NCBI GenBank assembly: GCA_965220185.1
Contig: OZ244807.1
Span: 62,001 to 126,000 of the forward strand
Direction of reading: 5' to 3'
DNA from: Azotimanducus sp965220185
Lineage (GTDB): Bacteria > Pseudomonadota > Gammaproteobacteria > Pseudomonadales > Azotimanducaceae
DNA length: 64,000 nucleotides
Each line of letters begins with the position of its first letter. Position 1 is the stretch's first letter. The position numbers and the translations under genes were made by a program. The notes under the pieces are model-generated. The model was given only the letters and a program-made list of their open reading frames with translations. It ran no database searches and had not been told where the DNA came from. This document shows positions 8,953 to 18,018 of the stretch, piece after piece.

Positions 8953-10020
8953 TCAAGGTGTGACGGGTAGCGCGGCAAGCAGCGCATCGTTTTCGGCCTC
9001 GCTTCCGATGGTGATGCGAAGGGCGTCGCCAGGATGCGCGAAGTAGCGCACCAGCACGCCCTTGTCCTTGAGATCAAGAAAGAAAGCTTGCGCGGACATT
9101 CCGGCAGGCGGCGTGACATGAACGAAATTGGCGTGCGATTCGGGCACTGCAAAGCCGCGCGCAATCAACGCCCCGCGAACGCGCGTCCGCTCGTGGCGAA
9201 TGCGCTCGGCGTTCCTTGCTCGATGCGCTTGATCTTGCCAGGCCGCAAGGCCCAGGGCTTGCGCAATTCCGTCGACGTTGTAGCTGTCACGCACCTTCGT
9301 CGCCATCGGCGTGATGAGGGCCTCCGCACCAAGTCCGAATCCGAGTCTGAGCCCCGCAAGCGAATACCCCTTGCTGAAGGTTCGCAGCAAGATCACATTG
9401 GAATGCTCGGCCATGAATGCAATACTGTCATGCCCTTGCTCCGGCGCCACGAAATCCACATAGGCCTCGTCAACGAGCAAGACGCCTGGGACCTCGTGCG
9501 CCAAATCGTGCAAGGCTTGCAGGGAGAAGAGCCGGCCAGTTGGCGCGTGCGGATTCACGATCAACACGAGACTCGGCGCCAAGTGTCGAACTTGTGTCAG
9601 CAAGTCCGCAGGCAATCCCGGCCCCGGATCAAGATTCACACCCACGAATTTGCATTGGTGCAAGGCGGCGAGCACCGGATAGAGGGAATAGGTCGGCTCG
9701 GTGCTGAACACACAAGAATCCGGAGCGCAAAATGTCGTGAACACCATGCGCAGCAGCTCATCGCCGCCGTTGGTGACGAGCACTTGCTTTTCGCTCAGTC
9801 GAAGCTCGGCGGCAATTGCTTTTCGCAGCGTTCGACAATCTGATTCCGGATACCTGCGCAAGCTCGCCGCATCGAAGTCATGAAGCGCCTTGAACACCTC
9901 GGCGCTCGGCGGAAATGGGTTCTCGTTGGTATTCAGTTTGACCACACCGGATTCGCGAGGCTGCTCGCCTGGCGTGTATCCGGTCATCGAACGAATGTGG
10001 TCTCGCTCAGACGGCCTCAT
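8953..10020 (-). CDS. hisC: Histidinol-phosphate aminotransferase
   Basis: 355-residue fold-type I PLP enzyme. LNTNENPFPPS, the NPHAPTG segment, DEAYVDF and the PLP-lysine motif TFSKGYSLAGLRLG are all HisC hallmarks. It transfers an amino group to imidazole acetol phosphate in histidine biosynthesis. The start at 10020 (MRPSERDHIR) is chosen over the tool-long frame because it begins at the conserved N-terminus and overlaps the upstream permease by only 14 bases. Confidence 0.94.
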   Translation of the reverse strand: MRPSERDHIRSMTGYTPGEQPRESGVVKLNTNENPFPPSAEVFKALHDFDAASLRRYPESDCRTLRKAIAAELRLSEKQVLVTNGGDELLRMVFTTFCAPDSCVFSTEPTYSLYPVLAALHQCKFVGVNLDPGPGLPADLLTQVRHLAPSLVLIVNPHAPTGRLFSLQALHDLAHEVPGVLLVDEAYVDFVAPEQGHDSIAFMAEHSNVILLRTFSKGYSLAGLRLGFGLGAEALITPMATKVRDSYNVDGIAQALGLAAWQDQAHRARNAERIRHERTRVRGALIARGFAVPESHANFVHVTPPAGMSAQAFFLDLKDKGVLVRYFAHPGDALRITIGSEAENDALLAALPVTP

Positions 10021-11074
10021 GCGATTGCACGCCCATCTGTTCTTCCTGTGCCTGTCCCGCCGCTCGCGCCGGACCGAGCAGCAGGCCAAGTCGCCGCGTC
10101 GATTCGCCGGCATCCAAGGCGATCTTGAGCGTGACTGTCAAGGGCACCGCGAGCAACATGCCCACCGGCCCGAGCATCCAACCCCAGAAGATGATCGACA
10201 GCAGCACCACCAAGGCCGACAGTCCAAGACCCGCACCTAGGAATCTCGGTTCGATGAAGTTGCCGATCAGCACATTGACGGCAAGAAATCCGAGGCCAGT
10301 GACCAAAGCCAGCCCAAGCCCGCCGTCGCCTTGCATGAGCGCGAGCAGCACCGGCGGCACGGCAGCGATGATCGAGCCAATCGCTGGCACGAAATTGAGG
10401 AAGAAGGCGAGCAGACCCCAGAGGAATGGAAAATCGACACCGATAATGGCGAGGAAGCCGCCGAGAATGAGGCCGGTGAGGACACTCGTGCTGGCTTTGA
10501 TGGCCATGTAGCGATTGAGGGTGGCGGCGAACTGTTCGAAGTGCGGCAAGTCGCGGTTCGGGTTCTGCAAGGCCGCGACCAGCTTCGGGCGTATCGTCGA
10601 TGCTTCGGCGAGGATGAATATGACGGTCAAAAGAATCAGGAAGCCATTGCTGAGCACGCCGCCCAAGCCGCGCAGAGTGGTGCCTGCGAGTTGCAGCGCC
10701 GTGCTCGGATCAAAAATTTCGGTCAGGTTCGCGGGCCTAGGCAGACCTTGCGCCTCCACCCAGTCCATCAACGACTGGTAGAGCACTTCAAGTCGCTGCT
10801 GATAGGCGGGCAAGGTATCCGTGAACTGGCCGAGCGACTGCGTGAACAGTGCGCCGACGGCGAGCAATATGGCAATCAGCGTGCTGATGACAAGGATGAT
10901 TGCAAGGACTTTCGGCACGCGGTGGCGTTCAAGCCAGAGGAAAGGCGTGCTGGCAATCGTCGCGACGAATACGGACAGCAGAAACGGCACCATCAGCGCC
11001 TGCGCCGCCTTGATGCCTGCGGCGATGACAACCAAGGCCGCAAGTATGATGATGCCGCGTGTGCCGACGCTCAC
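10007..11074 (-). CDS. AI-2E/PerM family membrane transporter
   Basis: 355 residues with about eight hydrophobic segments, starting IIILAALVVIAAGIKAAQALMVPFLL, and the family-typical C-terminal region (GFLAVNVLIGNFIEPRFLGAGLGLSALVVLL...GPVGMLLAVPL, quoted in parts). Members export AI-2 or act as Na+/H+ antiporters; the substrate here cannot be told. It overlaps the DEAD helicase stop (11071) and the hisC start, indicating a compact operon. Confidence 0.9.
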   Translation of the reverse strand: MSVGTRGIIILAALVVIAAGIKAAQALMVPFLLSVFVATIASTPFLWLERHRVPKVLAIILVISTLIAILLAVGALFTQSLGQFTDTLPAYQQRLEVLYQSLMDWVEAQGLPRPANLTEIFDPSTALQLAGTTLRGLGGVLSNGFLILLTVIFILAEASTIRPKLVAALQNPNRDLPHFEQFAATLNRYMAIKASTSVLTGLILGGFLAIIGVDFPFLWGLLAFFLNFVPAIGSIIAAVPPVLLALMQGDGGLGLALVTGLGFLAVNVLIGNFIEPRFLGAGLGLSALVVLLSIIFWGWMLGPVGMLLAVPLTVTLKIALDAGESTRRLGLLLGPARAAGQAQEEQMGVQSHEAV

Positions 11075-12294
11075 TGGTCTCTCTCTAGCAATGACTCAGG
11101 CGGATGCACGCAATTGGCCGCTGATCCAAGCACCTCTTCGATGGCTGGCAAGGAAAAGGCATCGTCCTCGCACACAAAGCTCACCGCCTTGCCTTCGGCG
11201 CCCGCTCGCCCAGTGCGACCAATGCGATGCACATAGTCGTCCGCCTCATAGGGAAGATCGAAGTTTACGACATGTGAGATGGCTTCCACGTGCAGGCCGC
11301 GACCGGCGACATCGGTTGCCACCAGTGTCGGCGATTCACCATCGCGAAAGCGCGACAGCACTTTCAGACGCTTTTTCTGCGGCACATCGCCAGTCAGCAA
11401 TTGACAGTTGGCGCCGAGCCGCTCGAGGCCCTCGGCCACACGAGCACCCTGGTCGCGCCGATTCACGAACACCAGCACACGGCTGCCATCGACGGTGTCG
11501 AGCAGCGCTTTCAGCACACCGAGCTTGTCTTTGCGACTGACCATCCAGAAGTGCTGGTCAATGCTCTCGGCGGCAATCTGCTCAGGCTTGACTTGAATAT
11601 GAATGGCCTCTCGGGTCCAGGATTCGGCGATGCGCTTCACATCGTCGTTGTAGGTGGCACTGAAGAATAGCGTCTGGCGCGCTTTCTTGTGCGGTGTCAT
11701 CAGCACAATCCTGCGCACATCGGGAATGAAGCCCATGTCCATCAATCGATCAGCTTCGTCGATGACGAGCGATTCCACGCGACTCACATCAACGTGTCGG
11801 CGGCGCGAGAAGTCGATCAATCGACCCGGTGTCGCGACCAGAATATCAATGGCGTCCTCGGCAAGGCGCAGGCGCTGCCGCTCAAAATCCATGCCGCCGA
11901 TGACAGATACCACGCGCGTCGAGCAGTAGCGCGCAATCTCAACGGCATCATCGGCAATCTGCATGGCGAGCTCGCGCGTCGGCGCGAGGATGAGCGAGCG
12001 CGGAAAGCCCGGCTCGCGCGGTGCTGGCAACGGATTCTCAAGCTGATGCGTGATGAGCGCGATGAGAAACGCTGCCGTCTTACCGGTGCCCGTTTGCGCT
12101 TGGCCAACGATGTCGTAATCGCTCAAGGCGTAGGGCAGCGCTTCGCTCTGGATGGGCGTGCAGTATTCGAAGCCGAGCCGTGCGATGCCGCGCATCAGCG
12201 GCAACGGCAGGCCAAAGTCGTGAAAGCGGTCAAGCCCCGGCGCTTCGGCGACCTTGAATTCATCGAGGGACCATTCGCGTCGCTTGCGGGTCAT
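11071..12294 (-). CDS. DEAD-box RNA helicase (RhlB-like)
   Basis: 407 residues with all core motifs: QAQTGTGKTAAF (I), PTRELAMQ (Ia), TPGRLIDF (Ib), IDEADRLMD (II), SATY (III), and the RIGRTGRAG motif (VI). Helicases of this shape unwind short RNA duplexes during decay or ribosome assembly. The closest well-known relative by feel is RhlB, but the C-terminal tail typical of degradosome partners is short here. The start at 12294 forms an ATGA overlap with the aminotransferase stop. Confidence 0.93.
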   Translation of the reverse strand: MTRKRREWSLDEFKVAEAPGLDRFHDFGLPLPLMRGIARLGFEYCTPIQSEALPYALSDYDIVGQAQTGTGKTAAFLIALITHQLENPLPAPREPGFPRSLILAPTRELAMQIADDAVEIARYCSTRVVSVIGGMDFERQRLRLAEDAIDILVATPGRLIDFSRRRHVDVSRVESLVIDEADRLMDMGFIPDVRRIVLMTPHKKARQTLFFSATYNDDVKRIAESWTREAIHIQVKPEQIAAESIDQHFWMVSRKDKLGVLKALLDTVDGSRVLVFVNRRDQGARVAEGLERLGANCQLLTGDVPQKKRLKVLSRFRDGESPTLVATDVAGRGLHVEAISHVVNFDLPYEADDYVHRIGRTGRAGAEGKAVSFVCEDDAFSLPAIEEVLGSAANCVHPPESLLERDQ

Positions 12295-13595
12295 GATCGC
12301 GCCGCCTGCTTGACAATCGACTCGAGCGTCGCGAGCCGTGCGCACAGGACGAAGGCATCCAAGGCTTCGCCAAGGTCGTCAAGCGTCGCGAAACTCGGCG
12401 CAAGGCGAATGTGACGATCATCCGGATCGCTGCCGTACGGAAAAGCCGCGCCTGCGGGCGTGAGCGCGACGCCAGCTTCGCGCGCAAGTTCGACGCAGCG
12501 CTTGGCGGTGCCGGAAGTGAGGTTGACGGACACAAAATAGCCGCCTGTCGGCGTCGTCCATTCTGCGAGTCCCGCGAGCCCTGCGGACAAGCACTGCTCC
12601 ACAAGTTCGAATTTTGGCCGCATGAGTGCGGCGTGCGCACGCATCTGCTCTTCGATGCGGCCTTGAAGGAAGCGCGCGTGACGCAATTGATTGACCTTGT
12701 CCGGCCCCACCGCGAGCACGGAAAGCCCTTTCAACATGGCTTTTCTTAAGGACGCACCCGCCGCGAAGAAGCTCACCCCTGAGCCAGCGTAGGTGATCTT
12801 TGAAGTAGACGCGAACAGCGCCATCTGGTCATCCGTGCCGACTTGCCTCGCCGCCGCCAATGGTGACTTGAGGCGAGGGCCTGGGAAATGCAGGTCATGC
12901 ACGCCGTAGGCGTTGTCCATCAGCACCAAAAAGCCTTCGCCAGCCATGCGCGGCAAGGCGGCAAGACGGTCAACGACGGCATCGGAGTAGGTGACACCGG
13001 TTGGGTTGGAATGCTTCGGCACGTTCCAGATGCCTTTGATGAGCGGATCGTCTCGGACAAGCGACTCGATTCGATCCATGTCAGGCCCGTCATCGAGCAA
13101 AGGCACGTTGATCATCTCGATGCCAAGCGCTTCGGTGAGGGTGAAGTGGCGATCATAGCCCGGCACTGGACAGAGGAATTTGATGGCGCCGTCAACACAT
13201 GTGGACTGCCACGGCGGGCGGCCATTGATGCCAAGATGATGCGCGAAGTGCAGCAGGTAGTACATCAAGGTCAGGCTCGCGTTATTCCACGCGATGACAT
13301 CCGAAGCATCAACATCGAGCAGCCGAGCGCCGAGTTCGCGCGCTTCGAGCAAGCCTTCGAGCGTGCCGTAATTGCGCGAATCGGTGCCATCGACTGATGT
13401 GCTGCCCTCTTGCAACAGCCCGTCCATCGCATCGGAGATATCGAGCTGGTCGGCAGCCGGTTTGCCGCGCGTGAGGTCGAGGGCGAGGCCGAGCGCTTGC
13501 AGCGCGCGATGCTCGTCGCGTAGTTGATCGAGCAGGCGCATGCGCTCGCTCGGCGGACACGCACGCAAGGCATCGAGTGTCAAGCCGGTCGTCAT
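12291..13595 (-). CDS. Aminotransferase class I/II, AspT/MocR-type aminotransferase family
   Basis: 434 residues. LTRGKPAADQLDIS near residue 40, KHSNPTGVTYS, and the PLP-lysine motif FASTSKITYAGSG place it in the group typified by Corynebacterium AspT (aspartate aminotransferase subgroup Ic, Pfam Aminotran_MocR); it lacks any GntR DNA-binding domain. It probably interconverts aspartate and oxaloacetate. Four-base overlaps tie it to argC upstream and to the helicase downstream, so it may serve amino-acid synthesis with its neighbours. Confidence 0.88.
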   Translation of the reverse strand: MTTGLTLDALRACPPSERMRLLDQLRDEHRALQALGLALDLTRGKPAADQLDISDAMDGLLQEGSTSVDGTDSRNYGTLEGLLEARELGARLLDVDASDVIAWNNASLTLMYYLLHFAHHLGINGRPPWQSTCVDGAIKFLCPVPGYDRHFTLTEALGIEMINVPLLDDGPDMDRIESLVRDDPLIKGIWNVPKHSNPTGVTYSDAVVDRLAALPRMAGEGFLVLMDNAYGVHDLHFPGPRLKSPLAAARQVGTDDQMALFASTSKITYAGSGVSFFAAGASLRKAMLKGLSVLAVGPDKVNQLRHARFLQGRIEEQMRAHAALMRPKFELVEQCLSAGLAGLAEWTTPTGGYFVSVNLTSGTAKRCVELAREAGVALTPAGAAFPYGSDPDDRHIRLAPSFATLDDLGEALDAFVLCARLATLESIVKQAARS

Positions 13596-14515
13596 CTATG
13601 CAGTCCCGTACATTCGTCAATACCAAGCATCAGATTGAGGTTTTGCATGGCCGCGCCGCACGCGCCCTTGCCAAGATTGTCGAACCGCGCTGTCAGCAAT
13701 AGATGCGCATCATCGCCGAAAACGAAGAGATCGACACGATTGGTGTCATTGGCGCCATCTGCCGGCAGCTCGCCTTGGTCAAGGCACGTCGTATCGTCGA
13801 GCGGATGGACATGAACAAACGGCTCATCTGAATAGCGCTCGTGAAGAAGCTGGTGAACTCGTTGCCGGCTTGCGCTTGCGCAGAGCGGCACTTGCGTGAT
13901 CATGCCGTTGTAATAGTTCGACACCATAGGCGAGAAGAGCGGCGCTCGGTCGAGCCCTGCATGAACGCGCATCTCCGGCAGGTGCTTGTGATTGAGGGTG
14001 AGTGCATAGGGCCGCGCCGCGAGATTGTGCGTCGTAGCCTCGTATCTCGCGATCATCTGCTTGCCGCCACCCGAATAGCCTGAGACGGCGTGCATGGTGA
14101 GTTGGGCGGTCCTGTCGATCAGTCCAGCATCGACGAGCGGACGCACGCACAGCAAAAATCCGGTCGGGTAGCAGCCTGGATTGGAAACTCGCGTGCTCGA
14201 TGCAATGCGCGCCCGCTGACCTTCGCACAGCTCTGGCAGTCCGTAAGTCCAGCCAGAAGCCGCGCGATGCCGAGAACTTGCATCGAGCAGCCGCGCTTGT
14301 GAGTTGCCGAGCGCACCGACCAGCGCTTCGGAAGCTTCGTCCGGCAGACAGAGCACCGATACGTCGGCGGCATTGATAGCATCGATGCGCATATTGATAT
14401 CACGACGTTCAGACTCGTCGAGCTTGATCAACTCAAGGTCTGATCGCGCGCTCAAGCGAGTGATGATGTCAAGCCCAGTTGTCCCGGTGCTGCCATCGAC
14501 GAACACGCGGTACAT
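13592..14515 (-). CDS. argC: N-acetyl-gamma-glutamyl-phosphate reductase, type 2
   Basis: 307 residues. An NAD(P)-binding N-terminus (VFVDGSTGTTGLDI), the catalytic Cys in SNPGCYPTG, and SGYSGGGKQM identify ArgC; the short length and the GSTGTTG start are those of the type 2 branch. It reduces N-acetylglutamyl phosphate in arginine biosynthesis. The start at 14515 overlaps the esterase stop by one base (TGATG). Confidence 0.93.
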   Translation of the reverse strand: MYRVFVDGSTGTTGLDIITRLSARSDLELIKLDESERRDINMRIDAINAADVSVLCLPDEASEALVGALGNSQARLLDASSRHRAASGWTYGLPELCEGQRARIASSTRVSNPGCYPTGFLLCVRPLVDAGLIDRTAQLTMHAVSGYSGGGKQMIARYEATTHNLAARPYALTLNHKHLPEMRVHAGLDRAPLFSPMVSNYYNGMITQVPLCASASRQRVHQLLHERYSDEPFVHVHPLDDTTCLDQGELPADGANDTNRVDLFVFGDDAHLLLTARFDNLGKGACGAAMQNLNLMLGIDECTGLHR

Positions 14516-15162
14516 CAGCCAAATACCTTGTTGAGCCAATGACTGATGTCTGAAATCTCCTGCGGGCAGACCTCGTGCCCCATGCGGTATTCGCGCCATT
14601 CGATCGAGAATCCGAGCGCGCTCAAAGCTTCGCGCGATGCGACGCCGCGGTGCGCAGGGATCATGGGGTCGAGCAGGCCGTGCGCCATGAAGACGGGCGT
14701 GTCCAAGTTCTCAAGCTGCACGATGTCCACGAGGCCCTCGGCGTTGTGAACATAGGTGGACAAGGCCATGACGCCGCGGAACTTGCTTGTGGCGGTGACC
14801 AGGGTGTTGAGCGCGATGACGCCGCCTTGCGAGAAGCCAGCGAGGACTATTTTGTCTGTGGGATGGTCGCCGCGGATTCGTTCCACAAGGTCGAGCAGTG
14901 CCTCGGTGGACGCATGAATATCTGCGCTCGCCGCGAGCGGCGCGGACGGATCGAAGTCGTACCAGGCGCGCATCTCCATGCCGCCGTTGATGGTCACAGG
15001 ACGCACAGGCGCGTTAGGGAAAACAAAGCTGAGCGGGTGGATAAGTTTGAGCACGGGCACCAGCGGCTCGAAATCGGTTGCATCGGCGCCGAGCCCGTGC
15101 AGCCAAATAACAGTGCCAACCGGATTTGAGCCAGTGCTTCTTTCGATGTAGTCGAGTTTCAT
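14515..15162 (-). CDS. Carboxylesterase/phospholipase, Abhydrolase_2 family
   Basis: 215-residue alpha/beta hydrolase with the oxyanion segment LHGLGADATDF, the nucleophile elbow GFSQGG, the acid in HGLLDPMIP and the His in YRMGHEVCP. These match bacterial esterases related to Pseudomonas EstB and mammalian acyl-protein thioesterases. Substrate is not predictable. It is the first gene of the minus-strand operon running down to the acyltransferase at 8067. Confidence 0.92.
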   Translation of the reverse strand: MKLDYIERSTGSNPVGTVIWLHGLGADATDFEPLVPVLKLIHPLSFVFPNAPVRPVTINGGMEMRAWYDFDPSAPLAASADIHASTEALLDLVERIRGDHPTDKIVLAGFSQGGVIALNTLVTATSKFRGVMALSTYVHNAEGLVDIVQLENLDTPVFMAHGLLDPMIPAHRGVASREALSALGFSIEWREYRMGHEVCPQEISDISHWLNKVFG

Positions 15163-15228
15163 GTGGATATTCTATTGTGTTTGGACTGGCGGCTTGAACG
15201 AATCTCGTATGGACTCACCTTTGCCTGT

Positions 15229-15384
15229 TTAATCTTGGCCTGCCCAATCTTGCCAACTTAATCCTTCGACCCGCGCGAACTCTCTATAGTTGGCCGTGAT
15301 AAGCGTGAGTTTTCGTTGCTTGGCCTGTCCCGCAATCAACAGGTCATACGGGCCAATCGGCAAGCCGACCGCCTCTAGGAGCCT
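15229..15384 (-). pseudogene. C-terminal remnant of a VapC toxin
   Basis: The residues around AVGLPIGPYDLLIAGQA and LTLITANYREFARVEGL are the last third of a VapC-type PIN domain. The first two thirds, including the first catalytic Asp and the Glu, are absent: upstream of this segment the sequence changes abruptly into the 35-bp dispersed repeat and then vapB. The open frame that continues to 15627 is antisense-frame noise over vapB. The toxin should be inactive. Confidence 0.85.
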
Positions 15385-15419
15385 GCGCTCAGCGCAGTAG
15401 ACTTGATCAGACCTTCCCT
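15385..15419. repeat. 35-bp dispersed repeat, copy 1
   Basis: This segment matches 18015-18049 at 33 of 35 positions in the same orientation (shared core AGTxGACTTGATCAGACCT). It sits exactly between vapB's last codons and the vapC remnant, at the break of that operon. Confidence 0.9.
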
Positions 15420-15655
15420 TGGTGTAGACCTTCCCGCTCGGAGAAATCAGGCTGCGTCCGGCCTTGTGCAAAGAAGTCAGGTGAGAATTTTCCAGCAATT
15501 TCATCGAGCCATTCCCACCCTGTCTCGATTGGCTCAATAAGCACTCCGTTTCCCTGTTTGCAGATACGCACCTCTGTTCCGGGCACTCGGAACTCTTTTG
15601 GAAGGCGGACTGCCTGAGAGCGACCATTCCAAAATACTTTCGCGGTCTTAGCCAT
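15407..15655 (-). CDS. VapB-type antitoxin (MazE/AbrB-like)
   Basis: 82 residues. AKVFWNGRSQAVRLPKEFRV is the classical swapped-hairpin VapB DNA-binding start, and EWLDEIAG plus the acidic tail form the toxin-binding part. The start at 15655 (MAKTAKVF) was chosen over 15685. The last codons (QGKV, stop at 15407) lie within the 35-bp repeat, so the native C-terminus has probably been replaced. Its cognate vapC is truncated, leaving an orphan antitoxin. Confidence 0.85.
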   Translation of the reverse strand: MAKTAKVFWNGRSQAVRLPKEFRVPGTEVRICKQGNGVLIEPIETGWEWLDEIAGKFSPDFFAQGRTQPDFSEREGLHQGKV

Positions 15656-15672
15656 CGAATTGATTCTTGCGC

Positions 15673-15684
15673 TGATATATATCA
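15673..15684. promoter_or_regulatory. Palindrome upstream of vapB
   Basis: TGATATATATCA is a perfect 12-bp palindrome 18 bases upstream of the vapB start; it is a likely autoregulatory operator. It resembles, but is two bases longer than, the TGAYATATCA core seen in the catabolic region. Confidence 0.5.
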
Positions 15685-15837
15685 ATAGTATATGTCTTTA
15701 GGCCATCGGGCATGGCGAAGTTCTTTTGGTCAGTGCCGGAAGCTCGTTTCATCATGTAGAATCCCAATTCAACCGAAAACTGGAGTTCTTTAAGAACCAC
15801 TATTTTAGCTTTCTGGACTTCTTTAACAATCACTATC

Positions 15838-17160
15838 ATGCTTGACATCCTCAAACAGATCATTCTCGACAATCAGGAACATGAGTTTCGTCCGGGAATA
15901 CCTCGCTTGGTCAGCATCACACCGATACCAGGCAAAGCAACGGTTTGCATCGGACCGCGCCGTAGCGGCAAGTCCACATACCTTTTTCAGCGCATTCAGA
16001 TGCTGCTTCGTGCAGGCGTTGCGCACGAGAACATTCTGTATCTGAATTTCTTTGATGACCGGCTGCGCCAGTTGCAGCGAGATGGTCTCGCTTCCACGAT
16101 TGAGGCGTACTTTTCCCTCTATCCAGAAAAAAAGAACGCGCAAACGGTCTACTGCTTCTTTGACGAGATTCAGGTCGTGCCCGAATGGGAGTCCTTCGTC
16201 GACCGGCTTATGCGCACTGAGAACTGCGAGGTGTTCATCACAGGGTCGTCGGCGCAGATGCTCTCGCAAGAAATCGCCACGCAGATGCGCGGGCGCGCCT
16301 TGTCGTGGGAATTGTTTCCATTCTCGTTCCGAGAGTTTTTGGAATTTCGCAATCTATCCGGCATCCACCCGCTATCCTCCAAACGCGAGTTCCTTGTGCG
16401 CCGGGCCTTCGAAGAATACTTTGAAGCAGGAGGTTTCCCAGAGGTCGCAGGTCTCGAACGTCAGCTACGAATCAAGGTGCATCAGGAATACTGGAGCGCA
16501 ATGCTCTTTCGCGACCTTATTGAACGTCACAATGTTGCGCATCCACGCGCGGTCGCCGACCTCGGCCACTGGCTCATCGACAATGCAGCGGCACTCTACA
16601 CAGTCAACAGGTTAACAACGTACCTGAAGACACTTGGCCATCGTCTTACCAAGTCAACGGTCTCGAACTACTTGAATTGGTTTGAAGATGCGTTCTTCCT
16701 ATTCAGCGTGCATGTGTTTGACGCCTCGGTCACGCGCACCAAGGTCAATCCGAAGAAGGTGTACTGCATCGATCAGAGCCTGGTCGCATCCGTGTCCTCC
16801 GGCATTCTTGTCAATTCGGGACATCTCCTTGAAAACATCGTTTTCGTTGCGCTTCGCCGCCTCAGCCCGAGCATTCACTACTACAAATCCAAGGCTGGCA
16901 GAGAAGTGGACTTCGTTGTGACCCTGAACGGGCAGCTTAGGCTCGTTCAAGTCTGCGAGTCTTTGCATGACCCGAATACGCGCAAGCGTGAAATCACAGC
17001 GCTTCGCGATGCGATGGCAGAACTTGATTTGAGCGCCAGCGAAATCGTGGTGCGAGAGGGCGCGCAGGTCGAAGAGACCGAAATCGACGGGCGTCACATT
17101 CGCATTGTGCCTGCCTGGCGGTTTTTGCTTGACCTGGAGGCCTGCGCCGCAGGCTCATAG
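15838..17160 (+). CDS. AAA_14 / DUF4143 ATPase
   Basis: 440 residues. Walker A is IGPRRSGKST (about residue 38-47), Walker B is YCFFDEIQVV, followed by FITGSSAQML, and the C-terminal half (ELFPFSFREFL, HYYKSKAGREVDFV) is the DUF4143 region with a restriction-endonuclease-like fold; E..D..V residues near REVDFVV are compatible with a PDDEXK site. Members are widespread, often horizontally acquired, and have no settled function. Its GC content looks lower than the core genes around it and it sits in the 15.2-18 kb turnover patch. Confidence 0.88.
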   Translation: MLDILKQIILDNQEHEFRPGIPRLVSITPIPGKATVCIGPRRSGKSTYLFQRIQMLLRAGVAHENILYLNFFDDRLRQLQRDGLASTIEAYFSLYPEKKNAQTVYCFFDEIQVVPEWESFVDRLMRTENCEVFITGSSAQMLSQEIATQMRGRALSWELFPFSFREFLEFRNLSGIHPLSSKREFLVRRAFEEYFEAGGFPEVAGLERQLRIKVHQEYWSAMLFRDLIERHNVAHPRAVADLGHWLIDNAAALYTVNRLTTYLKTLGHRLTKSTVSNYLNWFEDAFFLFSVHVFDASVTRTKVNPKKVYCIDQSLVASVSSGILVNSGHLLENIVFVALRRLSPSIHYYKSKAGREVDFVVTLNGQLRLVQVCESLHDPNTRKREITALRDAMAELDLSASEIVVREGAQVEETEIDGRHIRIVPAWRFLLDLEACAAGS

Positions 17161-17235
17161 AGTGGTTGGCGACACTATGGGCTATTTATAGGACTTGGCA
17201 ATGTGTTTGACTGGATTAGAAGTTTCTGCCAGACA

Positions 17236-17790
17236 CTAATTGGGCGCGGGCGCCGTCTGAAAGCAGATTTGTGAGAGAGTGGGCTTTTCGCAAATCGTGC
17301 GGTAAACTGTTCCCTGGATTTGCATCTCAAAACATTCGCGTTCCTCAACGGGACCCTTAATTTCATCTAGAAAAATCCTTGCGGCGTAACGGGTGTTTGG
17401 CTCCAGGCTATGGAATATTGCAGTTGAGGCAGGCACACTCCGGCCACTGTTAACGGTTCCCAGCCAAAGATAGGCGCCATGGACAAAGTTGCCGGAACCA
17501 TCCACCAATCCGATGCGAAGCCCGGCACTGGTGGCGGCGCCGGTAAATAAGAGGTTCACATCGGCCAAGGTCACTTCTCTTGCATAAATGTCGATTCTTG
17601 TACTTCCCACGGAACCCGGCGCCAAGACAAGAAATCGAGTATTTCGTTGACCGTCTGAATTTGTCGGGCAGACAGCGCTTCCAACCATCTGCGCAGTCAC
17701 CGCTGCGGGCACCGCAAGGGCCGCCAGAAACAGGAGAATGGCTAGTCTAGCGGGGGGGGGGGGGGGGGGGGGGGGTAGAATCCTGATCAT
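17236..17790 (-). CDS. Secreted protein with homopolymeric (C24) N-terminal coding tract
   Basis: 184 residues read on the minus strand. The start MIRIL is followed by eight consecutive Pro codons made of 24 C residues, then a hydrophobic signal-like stretch (RLAILLFLAALAVPAAVTAQ) with a plausible cleavage site after TAQ. The mature domain contains a beta-rich segment (TRYAARIFLDEIKG) and four Cys; no family was recognised. With 24 C the gene is in frame; gain or loss of a C would shut off translation beyond the tract, unless an internal start is used. Confidence 0.65.
   Translation of the reverse strand: MIRILPPPPPPPPARLAILLFLAALAVPAAVTAQMVGSAVCPTNSDGQRNTRFLVLAPGSVGSTRIDIYAREVTLADVNLLFTGAATSAGLRIGLVDGSGNFVHGAYLWLGTVNSGRSVPASTAIFHSLEPNTRYAARIFLDEIKGPVEERECFEMQIQGTVYRTICEKPTLSQICFQTAPAPN
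17752..17775. repeat. Homopolymeric G24 tract (C24 in the coding sense)
   Basis: Twenty-four uninterrupted G on the plus strand, within codons 6-13 of the secreted protein. Tracts of this length are unstable by slipped-strand mispairing and are also a known place for assembly length errors. Confidence 0.97.
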
Positions 17791-17923
17791 TACGTTTGCT
17801 CCAGAAGAAGTGAGGATTGGAACCAGTCGGAGACTAGCGTAACATGATTTTCAATCAATTGATCCAAGTTGCTACGGGCTTGGCTCTGCTGATGCGCCTA
17901 GGAGCCTGATGGCCTCCCGAAGG

Positions 17924-18018
17924 GCGCTTCACTTGGTTGTAGAGGCGATTTCATTGGTTTGTTCGTCAAGGGTTGTGCCAGAAGAATGCTGCTGCCAATC
18001 TAGCGAAAAGTGAAGCGC
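17924..18018. repeat. Inverted-repeat-bounded segment of 95 bp
   Basis: GCGCTTCACTT (17924-17934) and AAGTGAAGCGC (18008-18018) are exact 11-base inverted repeats 73 bases apart, in a stretch without a gene. It abuts copy 2 of the 35-bp repeat. It could be a small non-autonomous element or a structured transcript end. Confidence 0.5.

Noticed and set aside
10331..11236. 301-codon frame opposite the AI-2E permease
   Set aside because: Highly charged low-complexity translation typical of the reverse strand of a membrane protein gene.
17752..17775. Poly-G as pure sequencing artefact
   Set aside because: Length may be inexact, but the frame on both sides is compatible with one exported protein, so a real tract is more likely. 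Raw reads would decide.
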